Positions 47,909 to 58,352 of a stretch of 64,000 bases of DNA are shown one piece after another. Source of the stretch: Ceratobasidium sp. AG-K (lineage: Eukaryota > Basidiomycota > Agaricomycetes > Cantharellales > Ceratobasidiaceae); contig JAWNGF010000009.1 in NCBI GenBank assembly GCA_037039685.1, forward strand, positions 1,550,001 to 1,614,000, given 5' to 3'. Position numbers and translations under genes: made by a program. The first letter of the stretch is position 1; each line of letters starts with the position of its first letter. The notes beneath the pieces were generated by a model. It made no database searches and was not told the DNA's origin. It was given only the letters and a program-made list of their open reading frames with translations.

Positions 47909-48086
47909 CTCAAGCAAATCCGTCGTTTCTTTTTTGGGCTCGTGAGCGCCGATTTGCTTGTGCGTGCTCGCTTAGGTATAGGAGCACCAATTGCACAGCC
48001 ACTCGGGTGCTCCTGAGTGCTTCTTTACCCAAGCGAGCACGTATGAGCAAACCGGCGCTCGTTAGCGTCAGAGGATTTTGGTGACG
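47909..48086 (-). mobile_element. 178-bp foldback (MITE-like) element, copy 1
   Basis: Almost base for base, this is the reverse complement of 54245-54422. Both copies are exactly 178 bp between flanking TA dinucleotides, with ends CTCAAG and CGTCACC. Each copy is internally self-complementary: an arm with GAGCGCC and GTGCTCGCTT is repeated inverted across a short loop, so a transcript or single strand could fold into one long hairpin. A 178-bp hairpin element with TA flanks fits a Tc1/mariner-type MITE, although the extreme ends are not themselves inverted repeats. Confidence 0.7.
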
Positions 48087-50778
48087 TACTCTGCTCGTCG
48101 ATCCTCTACTATCCATTACTGTGGTTATCGACGCGTGTTTGGCATGGGCAATATACTTTACTCGCATAGCGCCGGTCTGACTTGCGCATTTACTTGGCTT
48201 ATAAGTTAAATTCACTCGGTGGAAGGGAAGTTGTGACTATCTTTCATTCACAACCCGCCGTCGCTTTTCTGCCCAACTTCTCCACCCTACTGTTGTGGAA
48301 CTTCCCACATGAGTTTGCGTTCGCCATAAGTAAATGAGCTTTCCTTGCCGCAACTTCCTGCAAATCACCTCATACTCATAGCACTCCTACCTCTTGTAAA
48401 TGCTGGTGGACTCTTCTTATTCTACGGGTCAAACCCCAGATCCCGGTCTAACAAACCAACGTTTTCGTACGACCTCGACTCGCCGGAAGAACATTCACTT
48501 GCGAGATATTGAGTCCTCACCCCATGTATGCGGGTTGTGCCCGTTTGAGCCCCATTCTTATCACTTATTCCCAATACATTACGTGGTACTGTGTAAAACA
48601 GCTGCCCCTCCATTCGCCAAATTAGACTTTCTGTGTTTGCGATCGGCTGGACTGTACCGTTATCCCATCGCCTGTTATGATGTTTCGATAGCTATATTTT
48701 CGTTGTGCTTGATGTGACCCCCCTTGGCGACGGGGGATATATGATGCGCCCTACGGGGTGGCCCGTGCTTTGGCCAGTGGCGATGCGGCACCTGATTTCA
48801 GAATCGCGACGACCCTACTCCACGAAGGCTGCTGGTTTTTGCCACGACCATCGCCTAACAAGGCATCCGCTTTCTTGTGTTCCACAAGTACCTCGAACCC
48901 GCTCTTGTCATTGAACTGGCACGGGTATATCTCATATCGTACCACTTTAGGGATGCTAACCCACGCTCTCGGGCTGCCTACCCTCTTGACCGTTCGCCAC
49001 CCCCGCCATACGAGATAGACCACAAGTCGCCTCTCGGGGAAAGTTTATTTTTGTACGCCTACGCCATGCAGAGAAACCGCTTCGCTTTCTGATGGGCCGA
49101 AACCAGGTTATTCACACTCAGCGCTTGCTTGACTTGGCACTACCGAGACCCCACTTCTCTGTGCACACCTGAAGGATCCAAATCATAGCATTCTGCTCTA
49201 TCCTAGGCCTACTACCTATAGTTGTCGGGTTGTCGTGGTAATGACTTTATGGTAGACTGGGCGCTTGGCGCAAATATACTTTCTTACGTCAACGCTGGAT
49301 ACCCCTAAAGGGAATCAGCCATACGGCCAAGAAAGGGTAAACGTTTTCGATTGCTTGAGCAGTACTCCTGGCATCCAATGGAGTGCTTCAAACTACGATC
49401 GGCTCTCCAATGCACTCCGAAGGGCAACAAATTGCGGGCCTTGACCCACTCGCTCAACGACTCGGGGTCCTCCCTCATTGTCTGAACTTGTAGCTCAGGC
49501 TGTGTCCCCAAACAAAGCTCGATGCGCAATCAAGCCAGTGTCAATCTTTTTTCATTGGGAAAATTTTCCGTCAATCGTCTTACACCTCACCTAAGCCACC
49601 TTGGGTATCGCCGATCCTAACGAGGCGCGTCGTGTTTATTCTGTCGTGTTGTCCCAATAGCTTGTATCGTGTCCTACGCATGGCCGGGCGTACGGTCTAC
49701 AAGACGCGCGGCTCTAGCCCATCACAATCTCTCATGACTGGTGACTATCCACGAGTACTCGGTCTGGCTCCTAAGACCTGGCAACTAGCGCATGAGGGAG
49801 GAAAGTACCGATGATAATCACGCGATCCCGATAGGAGCCAATGTCATCGTGCACTCGTACTTACCCTTCGCGCAAAGACCCGGCATTATTGCCTATGATG
49901 CTTCTAAGCTTGGAGGAACCTGTGCTCTCAGCGCAACAGTATTATCGGCTCGCCCATCCTGTTACCCTCCAAGGATGAAGAGGCGCTCGCTGATTGCGCC
50001 TTTGCGTCAATAACTCAGAGCCCGGCTGGTCCAGGTAGAGTGGCGGAAACACCAAAGGTGATTGTCGTGACCAAAGTTTACTAGCCACATGCAAAAGGAG
50101 AGGAGAGCAGGACACGCAGCTGACATGTTGATTGACACAAATGAAGAGTAAATTAGGGGATGACCATCAAGTTAAATAAGTCATATTCCACCATCACAGA
50201 TAGGGTCAAAGCATCTAGAATGGTGTTTACTTTGGGTAGGTCGGCATCATCAATTCGATGCTAGAGGGGGACCACTGCCCCGAAAACCGTGAACCCAGCA
50301 GTGATCGGGGACGTCTAGTTCTAGCATGAGGAGAGTCGTCTCGCTCACAGTTGAGATGTTAGGGTAATAGCAGTTTCAACGTACTCACTGGACGGGTGAG
50401 ACGTTCGCGGGCGACTTTAGAGCAAAAGATATGGAACGAGTCGCGGAGAGCACCAAAGTGGGTCGAAAGTCCCGGATCGACCGCGATGGATAAACTCTGT
50501 AGCAGATGGAGTGCGATACATGTGAGAGATTGACTGTGCGTCGCGAGCAGTGGACTCGGCCAGTGGATGCGATCGCGGGCTAAAGAGCTGGGAACGACAC
50601 TGAGCCCCTACTTATACGCGAATGCCGCGCCAGCGACAGGGTACAATGTACCCCCAACTTGGAGGCCGCAAGTGTTGTGGCTGTCCTGCCACTTAGTCGA
50701 AGCTCAGTCTGCCAATAGGATCCAACACAAGCGATTAACACATTAATCAAACATAACGCTACAAATCCGTTCTAATAT
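48087..50778. other. gene-poor region
   Basis: Many short open frames occur on both strands, none with motifs, splice structure or promoter support. The composition resembles the 38-45 kb stretch, so decayed mobile-element sequence is likely, but no family can be named. Confidence 0.4.
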
Positions 50779-52656
50779 CTAATCCTTACACTCGATCGTC
50801 GCGTCTAGCAACGCGATTGCAGCTCCGAGACACCATCCCAACTCGGTCCCAGCAACCTTTTTCTCTACCCTCACTACCCGATTCTCGTCAAACTCGTAGC
50901 CCAGCCTCAACAGCACGTAAAGGAAAGTCATGTCCAGACAGTACTCGGGACGACCTGCGAGTTCTTCCTGCGAGCTCGACGGGAAGTACGAGTGCTCGCC
51001 AGAACAGACTTTCGAGGCCATGGTAGCAATTTGGTGGATAGGTAAATTAATGGGCTTGTCTGAGCTTGTTTGGGAAGCCGGGAGGAGAGGGAAGAGGCGG
51101 TCGTAAAAGTAGGAGAGAGCGAGAATTCCACCTGTAGGGAAAGTGTCGAGAATGGAGGGTTGGTAAACGCCGTTGAACGAGCATGGCTTGGTCGAGCAAA
51201 CGCTAGAAAGCAGTTTAGATGCATACCACAATGGAAGCTAGTTGCACTCACGCGTCCTTGGCCATAACGAGCTCCATAACACGCTTGCACGACTCGAAAT
51301 TCCCAACATCCGCGCCAACCATCGTTGCATTCCGGGGCTTGGATCCATTCAACCCTTCTAGCTCTACGACCCGCTTGGTATTCTTGTTCAAGCACGCGTT
51401 GGAAATATCGTCGCGGGTAATGCTCCCATCAGAGTGCGTAAACTCCCACATAAACCCAACAAGGTTGTGAACGCTCCGGCGAGCGCGCATGAGCCCATAG
51501 CCAAGGTAGGAGTGCTGATAGAGGGTGTGGGTTCGGCCGGCAAACGTAAGTTCGTATTTGTGTTCCCCGTCGAGCAGGTGCTGGTGTGAATCCGGGAACG
51601 AAGGTTCGAACACGATTTGCGTCGAGGCACCTCCGAGATCGAGGACCGCGTAGGTGCTGGTCATGGATTTCGAGGCGGACGTCGAGGGGCTGAGTGTGCC
51701 GAGCAAGTAATTGGCCGTGAGCCACGCGTACACGCCTTCGTCCCGACCTTCCATGATTTCCACTGCCGAGGCGCGCGCGCTAACGGGGAAGGGATACCTT
51801 GATCGAAGGCGGGAGCGTACCGAGTCAAGAATAGCCTGAGCAACATCATGTCCAAGAAGACGGAGCCCTGCAGTCGCCTTGACTTCGACGGGAGAACACT
51901 TTTGGAGTTCCTTGGGAACGGTCTTGACCGCCACGGCAAGGAGCTCATCGAGGGAACTGGCTGCCGCGGATGGATCTGCTTTGTACGAGGAAAGTCCGGG
52001 CCGAATCATTTTGAAGACCTCGTACTCTAGGGATGGAGTCGGGTTGCAATTGTTGAACTTGTATACGTGGATACGTGAGCCGGTAGACCCGGCATCAATC
52101 ATGAGTGCAAATTGGACGAGTCTCTTGTCGGGCGAGTGAGGCGACGTGCAGTACGCGGTTTTCGTAGGGTCGGGGTCGGTCTCGAACGAGTGATACGGAG
52201 CAGCGGGCAAACCGGGAAGGTTGTTATAAACTATAGGAAATATTAGCGTGTCATAGACATTCCCGACGCGTACGACGTACCATCTCCTCCTCCCCACATG
52301 TTTTCCCTTCGCTCCCGTGGCCCAAAAATCCAGACCATCCCAATCAATGCAGCCGCTCCAATCGCATATTTTTTCCAAGCAAATCGCTTCATCCCTCCCG
52401 CGTTTCCGTCTCGGTAGTCAAGTTGTGAAAACGACGAACTGGGTCCGGCGCCAGAGCCAGCTTCTTGCGATTCGAGCTGAGGAAGAGCGTTGTACTTGTT
52501 GCTGCCGTTGCTACGCATGCGGGCGTGTCTGGGCTGGTGCTGGGCGACAGAGGTAGAGGAGGCCGAAGCAGGAGAGATAACCGAGTTGTCGGCTGAATGA
52601 GTGGACGCAGTACGCGAATTGTCTTTTCCTTCGACAGCGAAAGTATTCTCTACCAT
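50779..52656 (-). CDS. Golgi guanosine/nucleoside diphosphatase (GDA1/CD39 family)
   Basis: It hydrolyses GDP left by glycosyltransferases to GMP in the Golgi lumen, which drives exchange for fresh GDP-mannose. It is a type II membrane protein. The cytosolic tail starts at 52656 (MVENTFAVEGKDNSRTASTH), the anchor is KYAIGAAALIGMVWIFG, and the lumenal catalytic domain follows. All apyrase-conserved regions are visible: ACR1 MIDAGSTGSRIHVYKF, ACR2 KATAGLRLL, ACR3 EIMEGRDEGVYAWLTANYLL with the catalytic Glu, ACR4 YAVLDLGGASTQIVFEP, and ACR5 near the C-terminus (ELGWCLGAAIALLD). Exons join in frame across the introns near 52220-52280 and 51180-51255, the second giving KDAVCSTKPCSFNGVYQPS. It ends at 50779. 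No lesion was seen. Yeast Gda1-type activity is inferred from the family. Confidence 0.93.
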
Positions 52657-53524
52657 CCAAGTCCTCTAGCTCTAGTTTTAGCCAGGTCAATGGCTGTGGT
52701 CGAGTGTCAAAGCAACGTTTCCCTCGGCACGTATCCAGGGTCTACCCTGGGCTCACGAGCATTGTCACGTGAAACCGCTTACGTTCAGCCTGCACATTCA
52801 GATATTTAGCTTACGAAGAATAGAGAACAATACGGGAATATCCTGGGCTATGCGGCTTGGATCCGCTTCGGTTGGTCAAACATGGACACTACCTTAAATG
52901 AAGACGAACCATTCAGCGACAGGCAGGGTCCGCCAAATGTCACGGCAGCAACAACGGCATCGACAATGACCTAAATTCCGGTGCACAAGCGGCGGGCGAC
53001 TATGAATCGCCAACCGGCGTCGTGAAGGTATCGGAGACTCAGAATACCATGGATGCTCTTGGAAACCCCTTCACCCCTCGCGCCAACCCTACGAAACGCA
53101 ACCTGCTTTGTGGCCCTATTAAAGCCGCGGTTTTCCTAATTGGATAGCTTCGACGACTCTACTAGTATAATACGACATAACCATCATCCCATAACCGAAA
53201 GCGGCTTATGCGGCTGCACAATATCACTTCTACGAATTGAACAGCTTTGTACGACTGATGCCTCGGCCCCGGGCCCACTAATTGAGAACCAATCTCAAGC
53301 TACATCCACACCTGGCGGGACAGCCCAAACAGCAATCAACCACTACATTTCGGCATCCTAACCTTTGTATTGACGATTCTTAATGCTGAGCGGCAATCAT
53401 CCAGGGCAACCACCTCCAAAATTTTGGTCCCTAACCGGCCTCGGAAGTTATATCCGTTACAAAGCATAATCACAATCAAAATGCAAAGTCATTCACACTC
53501 CTTCAAGTGACATATCCAATTCAA
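52657..53524. other. no gene supported; one open stretch
   Basis: This is the upstream region of the GDA1-like gene and the 3' flank of the RidA gene. A plus-strand frame from about 52915 to a stop at 53146 has protein-like text (GDYESPTGVVKVSETQN, TPRANPTKRNLLCGPIKAA) but no start or partner exon. It may be a fragment of a lost gene. Confidence 0.35.
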
Positions 53525-53932
53525 TTACTTCCTTCCACGGTACGCCTCGACCTCGATCTCAATCAGCATCTTAGGATCCCCCAGAGCCTTCACGCCTAGC
53601 ACTGTCCAAATTGGTCTGTGGTTTGGAGTCTTCTCCTTGAGCTTTTCGAGCGTACGCGGAAACGATGCATCCATATCGATGTGATACGAGCGGACAGAGT
53701 ACACGTCTTCCCATCCTCGTAGCCCTACAGCCTGTAGAGCTCGATCAACGTTGTCGAATGCTTGATCGACCTGGAGAATGGTGTTTGTTACATCGAGTAT
53801 GCCATTAGCATCCCAACCTCCTTGGCCGGCGCACTTGACGATGTCACCGATAATGACGGCCTGGGAGTAGTGGAACTTCTCGGCTTGTTTGGGGCCAAAT
53901 GGTTCGTAGTTGACATATTCAAGACTAGACAT
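53525..53932 (-). CDS. RidA/YjgF/YER057c (L-PSP) family protein, paralog 1
   Basis: RidA proteins deaminate reactive enamine/imine intermediates made by PLP enzymes; some members have lost this activity. It is a single exon of 135 residues starting MSSLEYVNYEPFGP. Family blocks are YSQAVIIGDIVKCAGQGGWD, QAFDNVDRALQAVGLRGWED, HRPIWTVLG and MLIEIEVEAYRG. The segment before the last block reads GVKALGDPKMLIEIE, with Ala where the other paralog (56823-57236) has Arg in EVSRLAFPEMLIEI. By position that Arg corresponds to the substrate-carboxylate-binding Arg of RidA (Arg105 in E. coli), so this copy may lack the deaminase activity. The alignment is by eye. It lies upstream of and opposite to the methyltransferase gene. 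Confidence 0.88.
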   Translation of the reverse strand: MSSLEYVNYEPFGPKQAEKFHYSQAVIIGDIVKCAGQGGWDANGILDVTNTILQVDQAFDNVDRALQAVGLRGWEDVYSVRSYHIDMDASFPRTLEKLKEKTPNHRPIWTVLGVKALGDPKMLIEIEVEAYRGRK

Positions 53933-54244
53933 AATTGGAATCTATGAAGCAGGTACGTGTGAGCTGGAAATTTCTAACGCTCAATCGGTAGAGGGATGCC
54001 TAGCAGGATTTGGGATGCAGAGAGGAGATGAAGTCCCAAGTTCCCGTGGCCCTTTTTTACACCCGCTTAACGTACATGGAGGTGCTTCTCGTCTGGCTAA
54101 AGTATTTAACAGACCATCCACATTCATTTCACGTAGATAACTCCGATGCTTACTCACAGAGTTCCAGCGAAATTGAAATTCTTCCTCTGCCACGCGGATG
54201 CTCACTCCATGGGCGTGGGTGGCCCTAACTGGACACCTAATTTA
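53933..54244. other. RidA paralog 1 upstream region
   Basis: The stretch between the RidA start and the foldback element holds the promoter of the RidA gene. No clear TATA element or gene was identified. Confidence 0.4.
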
Positions 54245-54422
54245 CGTCACCAAAAACCTCTGACGCTAACGAGCGCCGGTTTGCTCATACGTGCTCGCTT
54301 GGGTAAAGGAGCACTCAGGAGCACCCGAGTGGCTGTGCAATTGGTGCTCCTATACCTAAGCGAGCACGCACAAGCAAATTGGCGCTCACGAGCCCAAAAG
54401 AGAACCGACGGATTTGCTTGAG
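54245..54422 (+). mobile_element. 178-bp foldback (MITE-like) element, copy 2
   Basis: This is the inverted copy of the element at 47909-48086, differing at only a few positions. Its inverted arms are about 54270-54315 and 54344-54391 around a loop of roughly 28 bp. TA flanks both ends (54243-54244 and 54423-54424), consistent with a TA target duplication. It contains no coding capacity; a frame running through it only reflects the repeat. Confidence 0.7.
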
Positions 54423-55155
54423 TACGCTATACCCCCCGCATATGCTGAAAATTAATGTAAAATAAGTGATATTGAACTTGCATATCTACGTCATGGATGT
54501 TGAACGAGCATTCCTTCCACGTGGGGGCTAATACTTATACATTGATTCAACTGTTCAGCCCACACCACACTAGTCCATACCGAGTCGATGCCCTTCCTTT
54601 GCCATAGCCCACGCATAGAGCCAAATAAACCCAAATATACATATATATCCAGAATAATAGTGTACAGTACAAACTGCCTTGGTGTAACGCGAACGAGCAG
54701 GGCTATGTCTTTGTCGAGCCTCAGAAGCTTCCATAATCCCTGTGTTCGCTCTATAAATTGCGTATGAAAATACCACTATTGTTATGCTGGCGCGTATGGA
54801 CATCACTGTAATATCTTCAGCCTCCGTCCTCGGGCAGAAAGCCTTGTCCAGCAGGTAGCACCTCTCATCCAGCCAAGCTCATGGTTCATGGTGTGTCCGA
54901 GCTACAAGTAGCAGGGCTCGTCGTGACAGTGTATCCAGACGCTATTCATTGCGTGGTGGCGTCGAGGCTAACCCTGAAAGGGGTGTAAAAATCCTTGTCG
55001 CTTGCCTGCGAGTCAGATCCGATCTCTGAATTGTCGGGCAGCTTTCCTGGCCTAGCCAACGTCGCGCTGGCAATTTTCTAACCATCTTCCGTTTGACTGC
55101 AACATTGATCACACACTCGGTGCCTACCACGTCAATTACCCACCGTTGATGAGAC
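54423..55155. other. no gene supported
   Basis: The stretch lies between the foldback element and the methyltransferase start. Nothing coding was identified. Confidence 0.4.
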
Positions 55156-56540
55156 ATGTCAACATATCCAACCTACGACCCGGAAACCAAGGACCTTGTA
55201 TACCGAGTCCTTCCGTCACACCAAGCCGAATCTATATCGGATATCACGTCCGAAGCAGAATCGGCTGCTTCTGCAGTAACAATCTGGTCTGACGACGTGG
55301 ATGGTTCGTAACGGTATTGTTTCGCTGGCTGATTTCAGCCTGACTTTGGGGAAAACTAGATTATTTTACTTTACACCAGGGGCGACAGCATCCTGCGTGT
55401 GAAAATGCTGTACGGTGGTTGCCATCGGACAACACCAAGTGGGACATACTGCGGCACGTGGCGGACAAGTATCTAGCCGGGGGAGACTATATGGGCCCGG
55501 TCAAGGAGATGCTCCGTTCTGCTACTGGAGTAGGAAGACAGTTTCATGTGCTAGAAATTGGAACAAGGACTGGCGTCTGGTGAGCTGCAACCAGTTTTAC
55601 GTACCTGAACCCAGAGCTTGACACGGTATAGTATTCAAGAAATTGCAGCCGAGTTCCCGCGCGTTCAGTTTCGAAGCCTCGATGTGGTGCCAATTGCTCC
55701 GCACATACCACGACCAAATATTGTTTTTGAGGTGTATGATATAGCCGAGGGACTTTTACTCGATGACGAGTCTCAAGATATCGTGTTTATAAACTTTGGA
55801 TTGTTCCTGGTGAGCACCAAGAGCTTATCGATGAATTGAATGTTACTGATACCCGTATCTAGATCAAAGACTACCAAGCGCTCTTGCGTGAGATCCATCG
55901 TGTACTTCGACCTGGTGGGCTCATCTACCTACGAGAATCCAGCCCGTACCTCTGGGACTCGAAAGACCATACTAAGCTTGCCCAAACAACCAATCCAATT
56001 GGGTGCCACTTGGTTGATCTTGTCTGCGGTGCCATGATGAAGTCTGGAGTCGACTTGGACGCATGCAACAAACTTGACCAATGGCTTTCCCCCGAGTCCG
56101 ACCTATGGAGCCATGCTAGTCGGTCGAGAGGGTTTGGGCAAATACGGGTTAGTACTAGGCTCTCTCGGGTATATCCACACGACGGCTACCCCTGTGCTGT
56201 CAGCCTAGCTCCCCATATGGCATCGTTGATGGGCCACCTGTTCATCATGTCAGTACGGGAAACTGTTGGTTTATTGGTCGATTCCGAGCTGAGCGCCGAA
56301 GAAGCTGCCTCACTCGCTGAAGCCATGATCGACGAGCTTAAAGACCCAAAAGGTTGTGCATCAGTTAAATTATTTACTGCATGTGGCATCAAGGTGAGTC
56401 ACAATGCACCCTGAGTTACTGGGCGGGCGGACTTGGTAGTATAATAATAAATTTTCTGCGCAATTGCGGCCTGGGTTGTACAGTTGAAGGCTGTCTCGTC
56501 GGATATATCAGCTTCCCATCAAATGCAACCTTTGCATTAA
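55156..56540 (+). CDS. SAM-dependent methyltransferase (class I, UbiE/Coq5-like fold)
   Basis: It would transfer a methyl group from S-adenosylmethionine to an unknown small molecule. The start at 55156 gives MSTYPTYDPETKDLVYRVLP and an acidic Ser-rich N-terminus. Motif I reads HVLEIGTRTGV; the usual form is EIGTGTG, so an Arg replaces a glycine. Motif II-like text is IVFEVYDIAEGL, and the post-III motif is LLREIHRVLRPGGLIYLRES. Introns follow DDVD, TGV and NFGLFL. At the 3' end a consensus donor (GTGAGT) after ACGIK and an acceptor (TGTACAG) give a last exon LKAVSSDISASHQMQPLH ending at 56540. If that intron is retained the protein ends at 56414. It lies between two oppositely oriented RidA-like genes. 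The substrate is unknown. Confidence 0.8.
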
Positions 56541-56822
56541 TGTCCTCAGGACCGCATCGCGATCTGTAGGACAGGACACCTATAGTGGTAGATTCAATGG
56601 ACTAGATTTCATACCACTTGACTGACTGCTTTATAGTATATGCTACTCGATTCGTACTTATACTTTAGTCTTCTGGCCTGGTATTATGCACATAGTTATG
56701 GTTGCTACGCAGGGGAATTTGTACTTCACATCAACTGATGTATCGCGTAGGCATTCCGCATACAACAAACCTTTTAAATTCCAAACCCTTTTTTTTGTAG
56801 CCATATGCACACACGAAACTTG

Positions 56823-57236
56823 TTAATTCTTCCCCTGACCACGATGAGCCTCCACCGTAATCTCGATTAACATTTCCGGGAACGCCAAGCGCGAAACCTC
56901 GATGGACGTCCACACCGGTCGGTGACCCGGAATTCGTTGCTTCAACTTCTCCACCACGATAGGGAAGGATTTATCTATATCCCTGTGATATGATTGGATC
57001 GAGTATACATCCTCCCACCCTCGGAGACCGACAGCCTGAAGCACTCGGTCAACGTTGGCGAACGCGAGGTCAACCTGCTCCTTGGTATCGTTGGTGGTGA
57101 GTTCGCCCGAGGTGTCCCAGCCGCCTTGACCCGAGCATTTGACGATGTCTCCAACGATGACAGCTTGGGAATAGTGACAAAGGTCGCTATTTTTTTGCCC
57201 AGCCCCTTCTTCGTTGACGTATTTCAGGCCAGACAT
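56823..57236 (-). CDS. RidA/YjgF/YER057c (L-PSP) family protein, paralog 2
   Basis: This is a single-exon protein of 137 residues starting MSGLKYVNEEGAGQKNSDLC. Blocks shared with the paralog at 53525-53932 are HYSQAVIVGDIVKCSGQGGW, VDLAFANVDRVLQAVGLRGW, EDVYS and HRPVWTSIEVSRLAFPEML, ending EITVEAHRGQGKN. Arg is present in VSRLAFP, the position matching the active-site Arg of RidA, so imine-deaminase activity is plausible. An in-frame ATG at 57356 exists, but it lies only about 15 bp from a TATATAAG element, so it is probably upstream of the transcript start. I therefore chose 57236. The two copies are 2.9 kb apart with the methyltransferase gene between them. Confidence 0.9.
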   Translation of the reverse strand: MSGLKYVNEEGAGQKNSDLCHYSQAVIVGDIVKCSGQGGWDTSGELTTNDTKEQVDLAFANVDRVLQAVGLRGWEDVYSIQSYHRDIDKSFPIVVEKLKQRIPGHRPVWTSIEVSRLAFPEMLIEITVEAHRGQGKN

Positions 57237-57370
57237 GGTTTGGGTGGATCTGTTGGATATAGCGGGAGCCTGCTGGTGAGATGTATCGGGTGAACGTGGA
57301 CGGAACTTGGTCTTACAGAAGGCGGGTGCGTTCAGGCAATGGTGAAAGTACTTCACTGCCAGCCAGCTGG

Positions 57371-57380
57371 CTTATATACT
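57371..57380 (-). promoter_or_regulatory. TATA box of RidA paralog 2
   Basis: AGTATATAAG on the minus strand lies about 135 bp upstream of the chosen ATG at 57236, allowing a leader of roughly 100 nt. It argues against the longer open frame starting at 57356. Confidence 0.5.
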
Positions 57381-58352
57381 ATACTTTCGTAGTGGTCACA
57401 TGAACGTTTTGTCAGCGTGGACCTGTATTCCCCATGAACAGTTGATCAAGCAATCGATCGAGATATGATACTTTGCTGGGTATATTACACTTTAGGAAGG
57501 GTGAAGAAGATTGTCTGAACTGATACGTTTGATTTCAAGCACGAGAATTTTATCCCATGGACGACCCATCCGTCCTAAAGCCCATTTCAGTGCTGTGATA
57601 CTGGTGATTTCTTACACTGCTACTGGGGTAGATGTATGCATCCAAAACGGTCGATAGATACTGTAATTACACGAACAACAAAAATCAAATCACCTGGATC
57701 AACCTTACAACTGATATGGCCGAAACAAGATCCGACCGTCAATGTAGTTCGATAGTCAAGCCAAGCCGAGGGATGGCTGACGGACATTCCAAGTGGCTCA
57801 ATGACGCTATGGTGCTTGAGACGTGGTCGAGACCCCCTCGTATAGGGATATATTTTGCGAAGAAGGGTTCGGCCCATATTTACTTCTTTGTTCAAGGCCA
57901 TGTATTGTGCCTCAACGCTTTGGGGGGTCTATGGGGAGATGGGGCTTTGATGGGGCTTTTCGGGAAGGTTAAATGCCCGGGAAGTTGTCGGGTTGAAATA
58001 TCGATACACACACGCTCAATCGGGCGGACGTAGCAACAGCATCCGCACATCAATTAATTTGAGGCACAGGTCTCATATCGTAGAACAAAATTTGACATAG
58101 AGTGTAATATCGCCCTGAACTTGGCTTGGCTGAGGACTCCGCACGTGACTAGATTTAGCAATATGCAACAAGCGACCATCGCTTCGGGTTCCATCCACCA
58201 GCTCATCTTTGATCATGAGAACTTGGATTCGGTTTGCTTCGATCCACCATCTCTCCTGGGCTGAGGTTTTGTAAAATAACCGTCAAGCTTGGTACGTGCT
58301 CTAGCTGGAGCCTTCGCACATTGGCTGATCCAGTTATAGCCCGGAGGCAAGG
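57381..58352. other. no gene supported
   Basis: The upstream regions of RidA paralog 2 and of the DUF6533-type gene meet here. Open frames at 57620-58033 on both strands have no motif or splice structure. I see no gene. Confidence 0.4.

Noticed and set aside
47910..48215. Minus-strand open frame of 101 residues sharing text with a plus-strand frame at 54146-54421
   Set aside because: The shared residues come entirely from the two inverted copies of the 178-bp repeat; the frames are a by-product of the repeat, not genes.
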